DNA of 64,000 nt, from contig OZ242308.1 of the NCBI GenBank assembly GCA_965208015.1, forward strand, positions 248,001 to 312,000, in the 5' to 3' direction. A program made the position numbers and the translations under genes. Origin of the DNA: Bin87 sp965208015 (GTDB taxonomy: Bacteria > Chloroflexota > Dehalococcoidia > Lucifugimonadales > UBA3495). Under the pieces are notes generated by a model. The model was not told the DNA's origin, did not search any database, and saw nothing but the letters and a program-made list of their open reading frames with translations. Shown here one piece after another: positions 7,788 to 15,908 of this stretch (position 1 is its first letter; every line of letters starts with the position of its first letter).

Positions 7788-9521
7788 GTGCGCCAATTAT
7801 TGAGACAATGTACCAGATCATTCATGCCGGGCGCACTGGGGGTTCTGCTAGTCGTCGCGGTGGCTTGCGGCGCCCCCAGCGCTACCCCGGAAAATGCCCC
7901 GCCGCCGGCCGCCACTCAGCCGCAAGCGCCCGCTGCGGCAACCGCGGTTACGCAACAAAATTCCCCAACAACCCCAGCGTCGCAGCAGCCGACGGCGCCG
8001 ACTGCTAAGGCTCAGCAATCTTCGACAGTCGCAGATGCCGAGGTGGAACGTCCCACCCTGAACGCCGGAGTCATCTGGCTCAGCACTCCTCTGGACCCGG
8101 TGGAGAGCGGATGGGTTCCCAGCCAGTCGGGAATGTCGGAGAACCTGTTCCGCCTGTCCGCGTCCGACCTCAGCCCCGAGCCTTGGCTGGCCACTGGCGC
8201 CGTGTCGATGGACCCGCTGATGTGGGAGATCGGGCTCCGGTCCGGAGTAACCTTTCACAACGGCGCGGTGATGGACGCAGAAGCGGTCAAGGCTTCCCTG
8301 GAAAGGGCAATCCGCCTGTCGCCGGCGTTGGCGGAGTCGCTGGCCATTGACAGCATCTCCGTCAAAGACGAGCAGACGATCATCCTGACCACCGCCGAAC
8401 CCCGGCCTACGTTGCCCGGGCTGCTGACCGCCCCGGCCACCGCGATCACCGACGCGGCGGCAGCCGACGCCGCCGGCGAGGGCAACTTTATCGACGCCGG
8501 CGCCTTGACCGGCCCATACATTCCGACCAAGTACATCCTCGAGGAACGCCTGGAGAGCGTAGCCCACGACGATTACTGGGGAGGAACGCCGCCGCTGGCC
8601 GGCATAAATCACATTGCCATCTCCGACACCAACAGCCGCGAACTGGCCCTGCAGGCCGGGGATATCGACTTCGCCATCAACGTCTCTCCAGAGGGCGTGG
8701 AGATTGTCAATGCCAAGCCCGACCTCCGCACCCAGACTGCGGGGATCGGCACGTCGGTGGTGATGTGGTGGGTCAACTTCGAGCGCGGGACGCTGGCCGA
8801 CCCGCTGGTTCGTCAGGCGGTGGCTCACGCAATCGACAGGGAGAGCATTGCTGGCCTGGTCGCGCCGGCGGGGACCGGATCGTATGCGGACACTCTACTT
8901 CCGGAAGCCCTGGTGACCTGCCCGGGCGTGACCGGACCGGGTTTCGACCCGATGCGCGCCCGTGAATTGCTGTCTCAGGCCGGCTATGCCGACGGCGATG
9001 GCGACGGGTTCGTCGAAAAGGACGGGCAACCGCTGGAGATCGTCATCGGCGGCTACCCCCAGCGGTTCCAGCTGCCCATCATGGCCGAGGCCGCCCAGGC
9101 GATGCTGGCCGACGTGGGCATCCGGGCCGACGTGCAGATCACCGAGTGGTCCACGGTGAAGGAACCGACCTGGGATCTCTTCGGTTGGTACAACAACGTC
9201 GTCGACGCCGGTGACCCCGTGCTGAACGTCAGCAAGTTCGTCGGCCTCGAAGCCGACGCCGAGAGCAGCGCCGCCAACAACTACGGGCACTACGACAATT
9301 CCGGACTGGTGGACATAGTCGCCCCGGCCGGGACCGTGTCCGATCCGGACGGGCGGAAGCGGATAGCCTGCGAGGCCATGGCGGTTGTCACCGAAGAGAT
9401 CGCGCTTCTGCCGGTGGCTCATGCCTACATGGTCTACGGCGTCAGTGCACGGGTCACCGGGTTCGAACCGCACCCGCACCGCGTGTACATCTTTGACCAC
9501 CGCATCGGCCTGACCGAGTGA
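7788..9521 (+). CDS. ABC transporter substrate-binding lipoprotein, SBP family 5 (Dpp/Nik type), copy 1
   Basis: A 577-residue extracytoplasmic binding protein of the DppA/OppA/NikA family. The N-terminus has basic residues, a hydrophobic stretch and the lipobox V-A-C (Cys about residue 25), then a Pro/Ala/Gln-rich linker. The mature part starts about residue 85 (RPTLNAGVIWLSTPLDPVE), with the family's L-x-P-E-P-W-L-A and F-H-N-G-A-V-M-D-A-E-A-V-K-A-S-L segments. GTG 7788 has GGAG seven bases upstream, and the resulting length equals that of the paralogue at 13177-14913, which it resembles along its whole length. No permease follows; only the first ten codons of one remain at 9560. The ligand is unknown. 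Its sister's cobalamin riboswitch suggests cobalt, nickel or a corrinoid, but that is inference. Confidence 0.86.
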   Translation: MRQLLRQCTRSFMPGALGVLLVVAVACGAPSATPENAPPPAATQPQAPAAATAVTQQNSPTTPASQQPTAPTAKAQQSSTVADAEVERPTLNAGVIWLSTPLDPVESGWVPSQSGMSENLFRLSASDLSPEPWLATGAVSMDPLMWEIGLRSGVTFHNGAVMDAEAVKASLERAIRLSPALAESLAIDSISVKDEQTIILTTAEPRPTLPGLLTAPATAITDAAAADAAGEGNFIDAGALTGPYIPTKYILEERLESVAHDDYWGGTPPLAGINHIAISDTNSRELALQAGDIDFAINVSPEGVEIVNAKPDLRTQTAGIGTSVVMWWVNFERGTLADPLVRQAVAHAIDRESIAGLVAPAGTGSYADTLLPEALVTCPGVTGPGFDPMRARELLSQAGYADGDGDGFVEKDGQPLEIVIGGYPQRFQLPIMAEAAQAMLADVGIRADVQITEWSTVKEPTWDLFGWYNNVVDAGDPVLNVSKFVGLEADAESSAANNYGHYDNSGLVDIVAPAGTVSDPDGRKRIACEAMAVVTEEIALLPVAHAYMVYGVSARVTGFEPHPHRVYIFDHRIGLTE

Positions 9522-9559
9522 TGGGTTGCGCCACTGCCGGACGGATCTAGACCACCAAG

Positions 9560-9589
9560 ATGGGAGCGTACCTGGTCAGACGGCTGGCG
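9560..9589 (+). pseudogene. First ten codons of a deleted DppB-type permease gene
   Basis: The bases read M-G-A-Y-L-V-R-R-L-A, identical to the first ten residues of the intact permease at 14955-15902, and lie the same short distance behind the binding-protein stop. Homology then ends at a T-G-G-C and the sequence becomes the interior of a cobalamin riboswitch. This is the scar of a deletion that removed both permeases of copy 1. Confidence 0.75.
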
Positions 9590-9720
9590 AGGCGCTTCCG
9601 CCGTGGCAATCTTGTTGCTTGAGAAGCAGATTGCCCACAAAAACCACTGTCTGCCCAGCGCGGATGGGAAGGTGGAGAGCCGTCGCTATCAGCCATGAGC
9701 CAGGAAGCTTGCCTTCAGGT
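9586..9720 (+). promoter_or_regulatory. Truncated cobalamin riboswitch (3' half only)
   Basis: From GGCGAGGCGCTTCC onward the sequence aligns with the 3' two-thirds of the complete riboswitch at 12700-12925. It keeps a variable hairpin with arms GGCAATC/GATTGCC, the ACCACTGTCTGCCCAG segment, GGATGGGAAGGTGG and the B12-box-like GAGCCAGGAAGCTTGCC. The 5' core (GGTGCAAATCC ... GCCACTGTAA) is missing, so it should not bind cobalamin. The shared downstream block, including GATTTACCGGTAAATC and the terminator, is retained in front of the CobW gene. Confidence 0.8.
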
Positions 9721-9810
9721 GCATTCTGGCTGCACTTCGCGGAACGAGTGCAGAGGATTTACCGGTAAATCGGGCACGGCTGATTAAGGCCACAGGATCC
9801 CCTCGAAAAA

Positions 9811-9845
9811 CCCCGTCCACCAAGTGCGGACGGGGTTTTTGCTGT
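9811..9845 (+). terminator. Intrinsic terminator (old riboswitch expression platform)
   Basis: CCCCGTCC and GGACGGGG form an 8-bp stem around a short loop, followed by TTTTT. The same hairpin ends the intact riboswitch at 13012-13043. Here it should now simply terminate transcripts from the upstream binding-protein gene. Confidence 0.8.
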
Positions 9846-9872
9846 CCTCACAGCTACGGTCAATTCGCCTGG

Positions 9873-9902
9873 TTGACAGCGAGACCGCCCGCAGTGTAGA
9901 TT
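9873..9902 (+). promoter_or_regulatory. Putative promoter of the cobW-WD40 operon
   Basis: TTGACA (9873-9878) and TAGATT (9897-9902) have an 18-base spacer and lie downstream of the terminator. Transcription from here would bypass the dead riboswitch. I looked for a clear Zur-type palindrome near the start codon and saw none. Confidence 0.45.
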
Positions 9903-9956
9903 CGTCTGCTCTCTAATCGAGACGTTATCTCAATATGATCTAAGGGAGGAGACTAT

Positions 9957-11378
9957 ATGAACACGCAGCAAAGGGTACCCGTGACCATCCTCACCGGCTT
10001 CCTCGGCTCCGGCAAGACGACCCTGCTCAACCGGATCCTGACCGAGGAGCACGGCAAGCGCATTGCCGTGATCGAGAACGAGTATGGGGAGATCGGTATC
10101 GACCAGGCACTGGTCATCAACGCCGACGAAGAGGTCTTCGAGATGTCCAACGGCTGCATCTGCTGCACGGTGCGCGGAGACCTGATTCGGGTACTCAACA
10201 ATCTCAACAAGCGCCGGGACAAGTTCGACTACGTGCTGGTGGAAACCACCGGGCTCGCCGATCCCGGGCCGGTCGCCCAGACGTTCTTCATGGACGACGA
10301 GCTTCGCGCGGAGTACGCGCTTGACGGGATCGTCACGCTGGTCGATGCCGCCCACATCGAGCAGCAGCTCGGCAGAAGCGACGAAAGCACGGAGCAAATC
10401 GCGTTCGCGGACGTCCTCGTGCTCAACAAGACGGACCTTGTCGACGACGAGGCGGTCGACGGGCTCGAAGCCCGGCTCCGAGACATGAACCGCATGGCGC
10501 GGGTCGTGCGCACCGAGCGGGCGAACCTCCCCGTAGACACCGTGCTCAACCTCAGCGCCTTCGACCTGGACCAGGTTCTCGAGCGTCGTCCGACCTTCCT
10601 CGAGCCGGAGTATCCGTTCGAATGGACCGGAGTCTATTCGCTTGACGTTGGCCGCTACGAACTCAGCCTCGCCGAAGGGCCTGATCCGTCGATGTCCCTC
10701 GTGGTCGTATCCGACCAAAACACGGATGACGCTGCCCTCCGTGAGGGCGCGGAGTGGTGTGTGCGGCAGTACGCCGAACCTGCGGAGAACATTCACCCGG
10801 GCGAAGAGTTTGCGGTCGGCAAGCACGTGAGCCTCCGGCTTGATTCCCCGGGGCGCAAGTCGTTCTTCCTGGAGATCAATGCGCCGGTTCGGGTTGGCTT
10901 CTACACCCAGCACCTCCCGGAGGAATTCGATCTCCAACTGAGGAACGCGGATGGCGAGGCCTTCAAACTGGGGGGCAACTTTTGCTCCGAGCCGGCCTGC
11001 ACAGAGACCGACACTGCGCGTATCAAGGGAGCGGCGGTTCCCGCCGAAGCCGAGCGCACCTGGGTCGCCCAGCACGAGCACGACGACGAGGTGGGCTCGA
11101 TCGCCATCGAGATTGACGGCGACTGCGATCGCGACCGGCTCAACGCCTGGCTTAGCCAACTGCTCCGTGAGCGCGGCGTGGACATCTTCCGCATGAAGGG
11201 CTTCATCAGCCTCGCCGGTGAGTCGCAGCGCTTCGTCTTCCAGGGGGTTCACATGCTCGTTGACGGCCAGCCGGACCGCGAATGGGGGGACGAACCCCAC
11301 CGCAATCAGCTCGTCTTCATCGGCCGCAACCTCGACGAGCAGGGCATGCGGGAGGGATTCGCAGCATGTCTGATCTAA
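9957..11378 (+). CDS. CobW/COG0523 G3E-family GTPase (metallochaperone-like)
   Basis: A 473-residue G3E GTPase. Walker A GFLGSGKTT is at residues 14-22, the metal-binding C-I-C-C motif (S-N-G-C-I-C-C-T-V-R-G-D-L) at about 64-76, the E-T-T-G-L-A-D-P switch and the N-K-T-D guanine motif at about 158. The C-terminal CobW_C domain includes H-E-H near residue 380 and ends in a strand-rich region. Family members load Zn, Co or other metals into client enzymes. The protein is longer than most (an insert of about 130 residues between the GTPase and C-terminal domain), and that insert contains a C-S-E-P-A-C motif. ATG 9957 has GGGAGGAG upstream. It is followed by, and overlaps, a WD40 gene. The original cobalamin link suggests cobalt or cobalamin metabolism. 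Confidence 0.88.
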   Translation: MNTQQRVPVTILTGFLGSGKTTLLNRILTEEHGKRIAVIENEYGEIGIDQALVINADEEVFEMSNGCICCTVRGDLIRVLNNLNKRRDKFDYVLVETTGLADPGPVAQTFFMDDELRAEYALDGIVTLVDAAHIEQQLGRSDESTEQIAFADVLVLNKTDLVDDEAVDGLEARLRDMNRMARVVRTERANLPVDTVLNLSAFDLDQVLERRPTFLEPEYPFEWTGVYSLDVGRYELSLAEGPDPSMSLVVVSDQNTDDAALREGAEWCVRQYAEPAENIHPGEEFAVGKHVSLRLDSPGRKSFFLEINAPVRVGFYTQHLPEEFDLQLRNADGEAFKLGGNFCSEPACTETDTARIKGAAVPAEAERTWVAQHEHDDEVGSIAIEIDGDCDRDRLNAWLSQLLRERGVDIFRMKGFISLAGESQRFVFQGVHMLVDGQPDREWGDEPHRNQLVFIGRNLDEQGMREGFAACLI

Positions 11379-12466
11379 ATATCGGCTACCCGAGGGGCGT
11401 TCTTCGTCAGGGCTGGTCTGCAACGGTCGGCGACTACGCCATCGCCGGGGGGTGGAGCAAGGGCGGTGAGGCGCTGATGGTGGGTGATGCTGAGGGCAGC
11501 GTTTACGCGCTCGACGGCAAGTCGGGCGCGACCGCCTGGGAGCGGCGCGGGGTTCATGACGATGGTATGCTCGCGATGGCGATTCACCCGAGCGGAACCG
11601 CGTTCGCTACGGCCGGCAAAGACGGCCGAGTCCTGATCTGGAGCGCCGCCGATGGTCAGGTAAGCCGGGCCATCGACGTCGGGAGCGGCTGGGTGGAAAA
11701 CGTGGCGTGGTCGCCGGACGGCCAATGGCTGGCGGCCTCCTGCTCCCGGCAGGTTCGCGTGTATGACGCAGACGGCGCCGAGGTTTGGCGGTCCGATGAT
11801 CATCCCAGCACCGTCAGCGCCATCGCCTGGTCGGGCGCAGGAGAGCTGGCGACGGCCTGTTACGGTCGAGTGACGTTCTTCGATCCGTCAACCGGCGAGC
11901 TTCGCCAGATGATGGAGTGGCAGGGATCCCTGGTATCGATGGTGCTGAGCTCCGACGGGGGCATCGTGGCCTGCGGCAGCCAGGACAACACGGTGCACTT
12001 CTGGCGTCGCTCCACGGAGCAGGACTCCATGATGTCGGGATACCCCGGCAAGCCGTCGGCCCTGGCTTTCGATGATACCGGCACCCTGTTGGCCACCGGC
12101 GGCGGTGAGATGGTGACGGTCTGGAGCTTCCACAGAGGAGGGCCCGAAGGCACGGAGCCCGGCACTCTGGAGTTTCACGTGCAACCCGTCACCACGCTTG
12201 CTTTCGCTCCCGGCGCGATGCGCCTGGCATCGGGAGGCCGAGATGGTACCGTGGTGGTGTGGTCGCTTCAGAAAAATGGAAAAGGCGGTCCGGTAGGGGC
12301 CGCGGTTGTGCCGGGCGCAGTGGCCGAATCCTACTGGCGACCTGACGGGCGCGCGCTTGCCGCGCTGGACGCTCAGGGCGGCGTGACGGTTTGGCGTATT
12401 GGACGAACCAAGGGCCGAATACACCGCGTGCGCGCACCGGAGCGCTACAGCGCGGGCAGCGGCTGA
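11366..12466 (+). CDS. WD40-repeat beta-propeller protein
   Basis: A 366-residue protein with about seven WD40-like blades; typical blade ends are D-G-R-V-L-I-W-S, D-N-T-V-H-F-W-R, G-E-M-V-T-V-W-S, D-G-T-V-V-V-W-S and G-G-V-T-V-W-R. There is no signal peptide, so it is probably a cytoplasmic scaffold. The start is ATG 11366 with GGAGGG upstream, overlapping the last 13 bases of the CobW gene. This implies one operon with coupled translation and a shared role. I infer that it partners the CobW-type GTPase; it shows no catalytic motif of its own. Confidence 0.87.
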   Translation: MSDLNIGYPRGVLRQGWSATVGDYAIAGGWSKGGEALMVGDAEGSVYALDGKSGATAWERRGVHDDGMLAMAIHPSGTAFATAGKDGRVLIWSAADGQVSRAIDVGSGWVENVAWSPDGQWLAASCSRQVRVYDADGAEVWRSDDHPSTVSAIAWSGAGELATACYGRVTFFDPSTGELRQMMEWQGSLVSMVLSSDGGIVACGSQDNTVHFWRRSTEQDSMMSGYPGKPSALAFDDTGTLLATGGGEMVTVWSFHRGGPEGTEPGTLEFHVQPVTTLAFAPGAMRLASGGRDGTVVVWSLQKNGKGGPVGAAVVPGAVAESYWRPDGRALAALDAQGGVTVWRIGRTKGRIHRVRAPERYSAGSG

Positions 12467-12617
12467 TTTTCCGCTGAACCTGGCGCCGGCTTCCCGGGAG
12501 ATACCCGCCAGAGCGGGCATCAAGGCCAGACGAGGAATCGCCGGCCTGGATTTCAATAACATGCACGAAGTCAGGGCCCGGCCAATTGAGATTGCCCTGA
12601 ATGCCAACTCCGTCAGG

Positions 12618-12646
12618 TTGACCACAACTGCTTGCCGTGCTAGGTT
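12618..12646 (+). promoter_or_regulatory. Promoter in front of the cobalamin riboswitch
   Basis: TTGACC (12618-12623) and TAGGTT (12641-12646) are 17 bases apart. The predicted start lies just before the riboswitch, giving a leader of about 525 bases to the ATG at 13177. Confidence 0.5.
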
Positions 12647-12699
12647 ATTGGCGTTAACAACTGAACACTCCAACCAACACCTGTCGGTGACCCGCGCTA

Positions 12700-12925
12700 C
12701 CGTGGTCCGTCGAAACACGTCGGCGATGACCTGCGGAAAGCGCGGGACAAAAGGAAATCCGGTGCAAATCCGGTGCGGTCGCGCCACTGTAATTGGCGAG
12801 ACGCTCTCCCGTTGGCATCCCTTGGAAGGGGGATGTTCACGAAAACCACTGTCTGCCCAGTGCGGATGGGAAGGTGGAGAGCCGTCGCTATCAGCCATGA
12901 GCCAGGAAGCCTGCCTCGGGTGCTT
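12700..12925 (+). promoter_or_regulatory. Cobalamin riboswitch, complete
   Basis: The conserved blocks appear in order: GGAAATCCGGTGCAAATCC, GGTCGCGCCACTGTAA (12778-12792), a variable hairpin, CCACTGTCTGCCCAGTG, GGATGGGAAGGTGG, and the B12 box GAGCCAGGAAGCCTGCC (12899-12915). This is the classical AdoCbl-class arrangement. A 16-base palindrome GATTTACCGGTAAATC (12957-12972) and a Rho-independent terminator (13012-13043) follow, so control is probably by transcription termination when cobalamin is plentiful. The regulated genes are the binding protein and two permeases downstream. Confidence 0.92.
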
Positions 12926-13011
12926 TCTGACTGCACTTCGCGGAACGAGTGAAGCGGATTTACCGGTAAATCGGGTATGGCTGGCCAAGGTACAGGATGC
13001 CCGTTAACACG

Positions 13012-13043
13012 CCCCGTCCACCAAGTGCGGACGGGGTTTTTGC
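13012..13043 (+). terminator. Riboswitch-controlled intrinsic terminator
   Basis: CCCCGTCC / GGACGGGG stem followed by TTTTTG. It stands between the aptamer and the transporter genes, where an expression platform is expected, and is identical to the copy at 9811. Confidence 0.85.
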
Positions 13044-13176
13044 TGTCTTCTCGAGAGCCAATTCGCCCCGTGCCGCCGACGGAAACCCGAATTTCGTTTC
13101 ACCCAAACGGATGAGCTGAAAGATGCGGGACGGGGTTGTTCACTGGTAACTCACCGAAACGTCTTGGAGGACGAAC

Positions 13177-14913
13177 ATGGAAAAATTATCGATACGGCAT
13201 TTCAAACCGGCGCTGGTCGCGGGGTTGGCTCTTGTGCTGCTGCTGGCGGTGGCCTGCGGGGCTCCCGCGGCGCCCAGCAGCACGGCTCAGCCGGCGGCGG
13301 TCAACAACCCACAGCCCACCGCGCCGGCCGCCGCCGCACCGCAGCAACCGGTCGCCACGGTCGCTCCGGCTAAACAAGCGGAGACATCGTCTCCGGCGCA
13401 ATCACCAGCCGGGCCAACTGATGCCGCCATCGGGACGCGGCCGACGCTGAAAGCGGGCGTGATCTGGCTGGACAGCCCGCTGGATCCAGTGGAGGGCGGC
13501 TACGTCTCTACCCAATCGGCGTTATCGGAGACCTTGTTTCGACTCTCGGGAACAACGTTGAGCCCCGAACCGTGGCTGGCTACGGAAGCCACTCAAGTTG
13601 ACCCCATGACCTGGAGGATCGGAATCCGGGAGGGCGTCAAGTTCCACAACGGGAACGTGATGGATGCGCAAGCGGTGAAGGCGTCCCTGGAGCGGGCTAT
13701 CCGATTGTCGGCGGCGGCGGCCGATACATTGTCCGTTGACACCATAACGGTCGAGGACGAGCAAACCATCAGCATCACAACGACGGTGCAGCAACCCACC
13801 TTGCCGGGCCTGTTGATCTTGCCGGCCCTCGCCATCACCGACGCGGCGGCGGCGGACACAGCCGGCGAAGGCAATTTCATTGCCGCGAGGGCCCTTACCG
13901 GCCCGTACATCCCCACCGAGTACGTGCCAAAGGAGTACCTTAACAGCGTAGCCAACGACGACTACTGGGGTGGAACGCCTCCGCTGGCCGGCATCGACCA
14001 CGTCGCCATTTCCGACACCAACAGCCGGGAACTGGCCCTGCAGGCCGGGGACATCGATGTTGCTGTCAACGTATCACCCGATGGCGCCCGGGCGATCAAC
14101 GGCCACCCGGGCACGCATACCAAGACCTCCGGCATCGGCACCTCACTGGTCCTGTGGTGGGTCAATTTCGAGCGCGGCATCTTGTCCGACCCGCTGGTGC
14201 GCCGGGCGGTGGCCCACGCTATTGACCGGGAGAGCATCGCTGGTGTGGTCGCTCCTCCCGGATCCGGATCCTTCGCTGAGCTGCTGCTCCCGGAAGTCCT
14301 GACCTCCTGTCCTGGCGTGAGCGCGCTGGCTTACGATCCTGACGAAGCCCGCAGTCTGCTGGCCCAGGCCGGCTATGCCGACAGCGACGGCGACGGAATC
14401 CTGGACAAGGAAGGTCAGCCTCTGGAAATTATTATCGGCGGTTATCCCGAGCGGTTCCAACTGCCGATCATGGCCGAGGCCGCTCAGGCGATGCTGGCCG
14501 AGGTGGGCATCAAGGTCGAGGTGCTCATAACGGAATGGTCAGTGGTCAAGGAACCCGCATGGGACCTCTTCGGCTGGTACAACACTGTCGTGCAAGGCGG
14601 GGGAGACCCGGTGTTCAACATCAGCAAGTTCGCCGGGTTGAAGGGCGACGCCAGCGGGAGCGGGACCAACAATTATGGGCACTACGACGCTTCCGGCCTG
14701 GCGGACATAATCGCCCCCTCCGTCTCGGTGACCGACCTGGAGGGGCGAAAGGACATAGCCTGCGAGGCCCTGGCGGTGGTCACCGAAGAAGCCGCATTTT
14801 TGCCGATTGCCCATGTGAATATGGTGTACGGCGTCAGTGACCAGGTCACCGATTTCGAGGCCCACCCAACCTCCCACTATTTCTTCAACCACCAAGTTGG
14901 ACTGAGCGAGTGA
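13177..14913 (+). CDS. ABC transporter substrate-binding lipoprotein, SBP family 5, copy 2 (riboswitch-controlled)
   Basis: A 578-residue binding protein, close paralogue of 7788-9521 over its full length. It has a signal peptide with lipobox L-A-V-A-C-G (Cys about residue 27), an Ala/Pro/Gln-rich linker to about residue 87, and then the family-5 fold (I-W-L-D-S-P-L-D-P-V-E, L-S-P-E-P-W-L-A, F-H-N-G-N-V-M-D-A-Q-A-V). ATG 13177 has GGAGG nine bases upstream. It is the first gene after the cobalamin riboswitch and is followed by two permease genes, so the three form an importer whose expression falls when cobalamin is sufficient. NikA/DppA relatives bind nickel, haem or peptides. With this regulation, cobalt or a corrinoid is the most reasonable guess. 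No ATPase gene follows. Confidence 0.9.
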   Translation: MEKLSIRHFKPALVAGLALVLLLAVACGAPAAPSSTAQPAAVNNPQPTAPAAAAPQQPVATVAPAKQAETSSPAQSPAGPTDAAIGTRPTLKAGVIWLDSPLDPVEGGYVSTQSALSETLFRLSGTTLSPEPWLATEATQVDPMTWRIGIREGVKFHNGNVMDAQAVKASLERAIRLSAAAADTLSVDTITVEDEQTISITTTVQQPTLPGLLILPALAITDAAAADTAGEGNFIAARALTGPYIPTEYVPKEYLNSVANDDYWGGTPPLAGIDHVAISDTNSRELALQAGDIDVAVNVSPDGARAINGHPGTHTKTSGIGTSLVLWWVNFERGILSDPLVRRAVAHAIDRESIAGVVAPPGSGSFAELLLPEVLTSCPGVSALAYDPDEARSLLAQAGYADSDGDGILDKEGQPLEIIIGGYPERFQLPIMAEAAQAMLAEVGIKVEVLITEWSVVKEPAWDLFGWYNTVVQGGGDPVFNISKFAGLKGDASGSGTNNYGHYDASGLADIIAPSVSVTDLEGRKDIACEALAVVTEEAAFLPIAHVNMVYGVSDQVTDFEAHPTSHYFFNHQVGLSE

Positions 14914-14954
14914 TGTTGGGCAGGCATGGCCGGCGCAGCTAGAGGGTTTCCGGT

Positions 14955-15902
14955 ATGGGAGCATATCTGGTTCGAAGGTTGGCCACGCTGCCGCTCCTGC
15001 TCCTGGGCATCTCTGCCGTCAGTTTCTCGCTGCTAAATCTGGCGCCGGGCGATCCCGCCGAGATCGTCCTGCGCCAGCGTAACCCGGCTCAGTTGCCCAG
15101 CGCGGCGGAGGTGGCGGCCATGCGCGTCGAGTTGGGCCTGGACGCTCCCCTGCCGGTGCAATACGCCCGCTGGGTGGGGCAGGCGCTGGTGGGCGACATG
15201 GGACGGTCCTACGTCACCGAGCAGCCCGTGGCCGGACAGCTGGCGCGCCGCACCGTGCCGACGGCCCTGCTTACGGCGGCTGCGCTGGCGTTGGCGCTTT
15301 CGGTGGCGGTGCCCGTGGGCATCCTGTCCGCCCGTCGCCGGGGCGGCGTGGTCGATACCGTCGCGCGGCTGGCGGCGCTGGTCGGCGCGGCGGCCCCGTC
15401 CTACGCCCTGGCCTACGGGCTGATCATCCTGTTCGCGGTGAAACTGTCCTGGTTGCCGGCCCTAGGCTACGGTTCGGCGGCCCAGGTGATACTGCCGGCC
15501 ATCGCGCTATCGCTGGCGCCCATGGCTCAACTGATGCGTCTGATCCGGGCCAGCATGTTGGAAACCCTGGGGCAGGACTACATCAGAACAGCGCGAGCCA
15601 AGGGACTGGCTGAACAGACCGTAGCCTTTCGGCACGCCTTGCGCAACGCGCTGCTGCCAGCCATCGGAGCCACCGGCGTGAACCTCGGCTACCTGCTCAG
15701 CGGCGCCGTCATTGTGGAGACCATCTTCACCTGGCCCGGCCTGGGTCAGCTGATGGTGGGGGCGGCCCTCACCCGGGACTACCCCGTGGTGCAGGGGTTC
15801 GTGACCTACATCGCGGTGGTGGTGCTGCTGGTCAACCTGGCCGCCGACGTCGCCCTGCGCGTCGCCGACCCGCGCCTGCGCTTCGGCCGAGACGAGACGT
15901 AA
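14955..15902 (+). CDS. ABC transporter permease, DppB/NikB type
   Basis: A 315-residue inner-membrane permease of the binding-protein-dependent transport family. It opens with M-G-A-Y-L-V-R-R-L-A and a first membrane helix, and has about six hydrophobic segments. The coupling-loop EAA motif appears as Y-I-R-T-A-R-A-K-G-L followed by H-A-L-R-N-A-L-L-P. N-terminal T-x-N-L-A-P-G-D-P-type sequence (L-N-L-A-P-G-D-P-A-E-I-V) is typical of DppB. It lies 41 bases after the binding-protein stop and 6 bases before the second permease. The first ten codons recur as a remnant at 9560. Confidence 0.93.
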   Translation: MGAYLVRRLATLPLLLLGISAVSFSLLNLAPGDPAEIVLRQRNPAQLPSAAEVAAMRVELGLDAPLPVQYARWVGQALVGDMGRSYVTEQPVAGQLARRTVPTALLTAAALALALSVAVPVGILSARRRGGVVDTVARLAALVGAAAPSYALAYGLIILFAVKLSWLPALGYGSAAQVILPAIALSLAPMAQLMRLIRASMLETLGQDYIRTARAKGLAEQTVAFRHALRNALLPAIGATGVNLGYLLSGAVIVETIFTWPGLGQLMVGAALTRDYPVVQGFVTYIAVVVLLVNLAADVALRVADPRLRFGRDET

Positions 15903-15908
15903 CGACCC

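Noticed and set aside
9930..11423. 497-residue minus-strand frame over the CobW gene
   Set aside because: Antisense echo; CobW motifs are unambiguous on the plus strand.
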